Assembly (NCBI GenBank): GCA_031279735.1
Contig: JAITHX010000038.1
Location: 1-8,437 of the forward strand
Length of the DNA: 8,437 bases
Direction: 5' to 3'
Source of the DNA: Prevotellaceae bacterium
Lineage (GTDB): Bacteria > Bacteroidota > Bacteroidia > Bacteroidales > UBA932
Each line of letters begins with the position of its first letter. Positions within the stretch are counted from its first letter, which is position 1. The notes beneath the pieces were generated by a model. It was not told the origin of the DNA and made no database searches. It saw nothing but the letters and a program-made list of their open reading frames with translations. Shown piece after piece: positions 6,337-8,437 of the stretch. The position numbers and the translations under genes were made by a program.

Positions 6337-6665
6337 AATTAAGAATTAAGAATTGCCTGCGGAAATTAAGAATTAAGAATTAAGAATTAAGAATTGCCTT
6401 CGGGCATGAAGCCGGATGCGGATCGAAACTCTCCCGCATCCGGCTTCATGCCCGCTCCGTCTCTTTCGGCGGTCTCTAAAAATACATCGAAACTCTCCCG
6501 CATCCGGCTTTATGCCCGCTCTGTCTCTTTCGGCGGTCTCTAAAAATACATCGAAACTCTCCCGCATCCGGCTTCATGCCCGAAGGGCAATTCTTAATTT
6601 TTAATTCTTAATTCTTAATTCCCGAAGGGCAATTCTTAATTCTTAATTTTTAATTCTTAATTTTT
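6337..6665. repeat. Compound inverted repeat bordered by AATTAAG heptamer runs
   Basis: The gene-free stretch 6321-6670 is almost wholly repeats. The left side has AATTAAG x2 at 6337-6350, a GCCTGCGG spacer, then AATTAAG x4 at 6364-6391. The right side (about 6589-6665) carries the reverse complement in several runs of AATTCTT/TTAATT. Between them, GCCTTCGGGCATGAAGCCGG at 6396-6415 continues to 6421, and that arm is matched in inverted orientation by 6562-6588, with one inserted C. Together the arms are about 55-60 bp around a loop of about 140 bp. GCCCGAAGGGC, itself a small palindrome, occurs at 6578-6588, and CCCGAAGGGC at 6621-6630. A terminator or structural role is possible; no gene is apparent. 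Confidence 0.8.
6422..6582 (+). repeat. 64-bp tandem repeat, about 2.5 copies
   Basis: Unit starts (ATCGAAACTCTCCCGCATCC) fall at 6422, 6486 and 6550, giving an exact 64-bp period. Units one and two differ by only a few bases (for example CTTCATG versus CTTTATG, and CTCCGTC versus CTCTGTC). The third is cut after about 33 bp, where it runs into GAAGGGC. The CCGCATCC...CATGCCCG segment of each unit can pair with the single inverted arm at 6401-6421; for unit one the pairing is 21 bp perfect with a 12-base loop. Confidence 0.9.
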
Positions 6666-6670
6666 TTAAT

Positions 6671-6678
6671 TACATTTG
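6671..6678 (+). promoter_or_regulatory. Bacteroidetes-type -7 box for the Gfo/Idh/MocA gene
   Basis: TACATTTG matches TAnnTTTG and lies about 60 bp before ATG 6740. The expected -33 TTG is not clear in the AT-rich repeat tail upstream. An A-rich GAAAG just before the start (6731-6735) is the only ribosome-site candidate. Confidence 0.5.
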
Positions 6679-6739
6679 TGCCGATTTAGTTAACTGATAA
6701 TTACAAAAAAAATTAACGAATAGAAACAAAGAAAGACTC

Positions 6740-8101
6740 ATGAAAAGAAGAGATTTTTTATCCGGCGCCGCACTCATAGGCGCAGGCAGCACGCTGGGAA
6801 TACCATCTTTATTGTCGTCGTGCGCAACACAGTCGTCCGAATCTAAGGCGACTAAGACCTACACCCCGCAGGAACTCGGAATGTATTCCTTTTCCGACAT
6901 CGCCCCCGACGGAAAACCCCTGAAGGCGGCGCTCGTCGGCTGCGGCGAACGCGGAACGGGCGCGGCACACCAATTTCTAAAGGCGGGACCGAATCTGTCC
7001 CTCTTTGCCATGGCCGATATATTCCCCGACCGAATGACAGCATCGCGCAACTGGCTGAAAGAAAAAAACAACTGCACGGTTCCCGACGCCAATTGCTTTC
7101 TGGGTTTCGACGCCTACAAAAAGGTGCTGGAAATGCCCGAAATAGACGTGGTTCTGCTTTGCACGCCCACACATTTCCGTCCCGAACATTTCGATGCGGC
7201 GGTGAAGGCGGGCAAACACATATTCATGGAAAAACCCTGCGCGGTCGATCCGTCGGGAATACGCACGGTTCTGGCATCGGCGAAAATCGCAAGCACCAAA
7301 GGCTTGACCGTCGTCACCGGAAATCAGCGCCGCCATTCAAAGGACTATTGGGAAGGTTACATCCAAGTGAAGAACGGACTGATAGGCGACCTCGTTTCGG
7401 CTTCGGCCCACTGGGATCAGGGTGCATGGTGGAACCAGAGCAAGCGGAAGGAATGGAGCGACATGGAATATTGTATCCGCAACTGGTTCAACATTAAATG
7501 GCTCAGCGGCGACCACATCTTAGACCAGGCGATTCACAACATCGACGTCGTGACTTGGTTCATGGGTATGCGTCCCGTTCGCGCAGTAGGCTTCGGCGGA
7601 CGCGCACAGCGTCTGACAGGCGACATATTCGACTTCTTCAGCGTGGACTACTATTACGAAAACAACAAAAAGATGTTGGCTACCGCGCGTCAGATAGACG
7701 AAACCGAACACAATGTTTCCGAACAGGTATATGGAACCAAAGGCATATTCACAACGAAAAACGGCATCCATATCGAAGACTACAGCGGCAAAACTCTCTG
7801 GGCTTACGACTATAAGACGAATCCCGTGAAAAGCCCCTACGACCAGGAACACATCCATCTGGTGGAATCCATCCGTCAGGGCAAGAAAATCAACCAAGCC
7901 GAAGACTTGGCTTATTCCACTCTGATTGCAATTCTCGGACGCGAAGCCGCCTACACCGGAAAATCATTAAGCTGGGACGAAATCTATTCGTCGAGCCTCC
8001 GCTACGGACCCGACAAATACGAACTCGGACCTCTGCCCTTCTACGAAGAAGGCGTGCCCCCCAAACCCGGACGCACCCCGAAAGAAGCCATGAGAAAGTA
8101 A
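6740..8101 (+). CDS. Tat-exported Gfo/Idh/MocA family oxidoreductase
   Basis: This is a probable NAD(P)-dependent sugar or polyol oxidoreductase acting outside the cytoplasm; the substrate is unknown. The N-terminus MKRRDFLSGAALIGAG is a twin-arginine signal (R3, R4), followed by SLLSSC, where C28 fits a lipobox, so a Tat-exported lipoprotein is likely. The Rossmann fold starts with VGCGERG (G67, G69, G72). The family signature is EKPCAV (E164, K165, P166), then TGNQRRH (from about 193) and HILDQAIHNIDVVTWF with the presumed catalytic H266 in the C-terminal alpha/beta domain. At 453 residues it has normal length. The EKP motif argues against the GH109 branch. It stands alone: a repeat block precedes it and a heptamer array and hairpin follow, so it is probably monocistronic. 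ATG 6740 is fixed by the signal sequence. Confidence 0.93.
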   Translation: MKRRDFLSGAALIGAGSTLGIPSLLSSCATQSSESKATKTYTPQELGMYSFSDIAPDGKPLKAALVGCGERGTGAAHQFLKAGPNLSLFAMADIFPDRMTASRNWLKEKNNCTVPDANCFLGFDAYKKVLEMPEIDVVLLCTPTHFRPEHFDAAVKAGKHIFMEKPCAVDPSGIRTVLASAKIASTKGLTVVTGNQRRHSKDYWEGYIQVKNGLIGDLVSASAHWDQGAWWNQSKRKEWSDMEYCIRNWFNIKWLSGDHILDQAIHNIDVVTWFMGMRPVRAVGFGGRAQRLTGDIFDFFSVDYYYENNKKMLATARQIDETEHNVSEQVYGTKGIFTTKNGIHIEDYSGKTLWAYDYKTNPVKSPYDQEHIHLVESIRQGKKINQAEDLAYSTLIAILGREAAYTGKSLSWDEIYSSSLRYGPDKYELGPLPFYEEGVPPKPGRTPKEAMRK

Positions 8102-8106
8102 TTCTC

Positions 8107-8155
8107 AATTACGAATTACGAATTACGAATTACGAATTACGAATTACGAATTACG
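8107..8155 (+). repeat. Seven tandem copies of AATTACG
   Basis: Seven perfect copies of the 7-bp unit AATTACG run from 8107 to 8155, beginning five bases after the TAA of the oxidoreductase gene. The unit differs by one base from the AATTAAG heptamer upstream of the same gene. Similar AT heptamer runs occur between genes in Bacteroidales; a function is not established. Confidence 0.95.
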
Positions 8156-8193
8156 AAAGAAGCTACGGAAACTCAACGGAGTAATGTTAAGAT

Positions 8194-8223
8194 AAGGGGG
8201 GAGGCGCTGCGGTCTCCCCCCTT
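8194..8223 (+). terminator. Strong GC hairpin, probable terminator
   Basis: AAGGGGGGAG at 8194-8203 and CTCCCCCCTT at 8214-8223 form a perfect 10-bp stem around a 10-base loop. Only a short T run (8222-8224) follows, so it is a weak match to the classical intrinsic type, but the stem is strong and lies about 90 bp past the oxidoreductase stop. No other gene lies between. Confidence 0.65.
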
Positions 8224-8231
8224 TGAAATTA

Positions 8232-8437
8232 GGTTCTACCGGAAATTGTGTGGAAAAAGGTTGCGTGTTTTTTCACCGCGTTGCGGTGTTTTTGTAACGC
8301 AAGGGGCGCAGAGGCTTAGCAAAGGGCGCAAGGGCTTCGCATCCTTTGCGAAGAGCGCCGGCTGCCGGTCTTGATCCGCAACCTCCAACGACCTTGCGCA
8401 AAGGGCGCAAGGGCTTTGCAAAGGACGCGAAGCCTTT
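8232..8437 (+). repeat. Dispersed palindromic element, left part (copy C, cut by window end)
   Basis: From GGTTCTAC at 8232 this closely follows copy B from 361: GAAATTGTGTGG, then a nearly identical stretch through TTTTTTCACCGCGTTGCGGTG (8269-8289) and GTAACGCAAGGGGCGCA, then the diverged centre and the start of the right half (CGACCTTGCGCAAAGG). It is in the same orientation as copy B. ORFs read across it are repeat artefacts. Confidence 0.85.

Noticed and set aside
6422..6582. CRISPR array
   Set aside because: The whole 64-bp unit is repeated, with no unique spacers, only about 2.5 copies and no cas genes nearby.
6416..6604. Short ORFs of about 62-64 codons on both strands
   Set aside because: They translate the 64-bp tandem repeat and its inverted arms, giving repeated peptides without gene features.
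8236..8421. A 61-codon minus-strand ORF
   Set aside because: It is read through copy C of the same repeat and matches the ORF in copy B.

Overview
The window looks like chromosomal DNA from a member of the Bacteroidota, most likely Bacteroidales. The main reason is a single-chain fusion of MurF with alanine racemase, an arrangement characteristic of that phylum. Supporting signs are two candidate TAnnTTTG promoter boxes, weak Shine-Dalgarno sequences, and a Tat/lipoprotein Gfo/Idh/MocA protein of a type common in Bacteroidales. No genus can be named from the sequence alone.

Layout from left to right: 1-807 holds no convincing complete gene. It contains the end of one dispersed GC-rich element (1-61), a stretch of unclear origin with a faint minus-strand coding look (110-364), a second, complete and palindromic copy of the element (361-632), and a separate 131-bp nested palindrome (645-775). 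A plus-strand gene run follows: an AlbA_2/HATPase ATP-binding protein (808-1947), an NlpC/P60 lipoprotein-like peptidase (1981-2568), and MurF-Alr (2565-5120), whose GTG start overlaps the NlpC stop. The last two form a cell-wall unit: one enzyme probably cleaves peptidoglycan peptides, the other makes D-alanine and adds D-Ala-D-Ala to the precursor. MurF-Alr contains a 21-bp in-frame minisatellite.

Facing this run on the minus strand is a two-gene remnant (6258 down to 5117). It has an AbiEi-like winged-helix protein and, overlapping its stop, a 66-residue ORF resembling only the C-terminus of an AbiEii-type nucleotidyltransferase toxin. This looks like a type IV toxin-antitoxin module that lost its catalytic domain. 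A perfect 10-bp inverted repeat sits at its promoter and could be an operator.

Between this unit and the last gene is a complex repeat block (6337-6665): 7-bp AATTAAG runs in opposite orientations at both ends, a long inverted repeat, and a 64-bp tandem repeat in the loop. The final gene (6740-8101) encodes a Tat-exported Gfo/Idh/MocA oxidoreductase. It is followed by a 7-bp AATTACG array, a strong hairpin, and a third copy of the dispersed element that runs off the window.

The best candidates for something unusual are the decayed AbiE-like module with its apparently intact operator, the variable-number repeat inside an essential gene, and the layered palindromic repeats. All protein identities are judged by eye from motifs; no database search was run.
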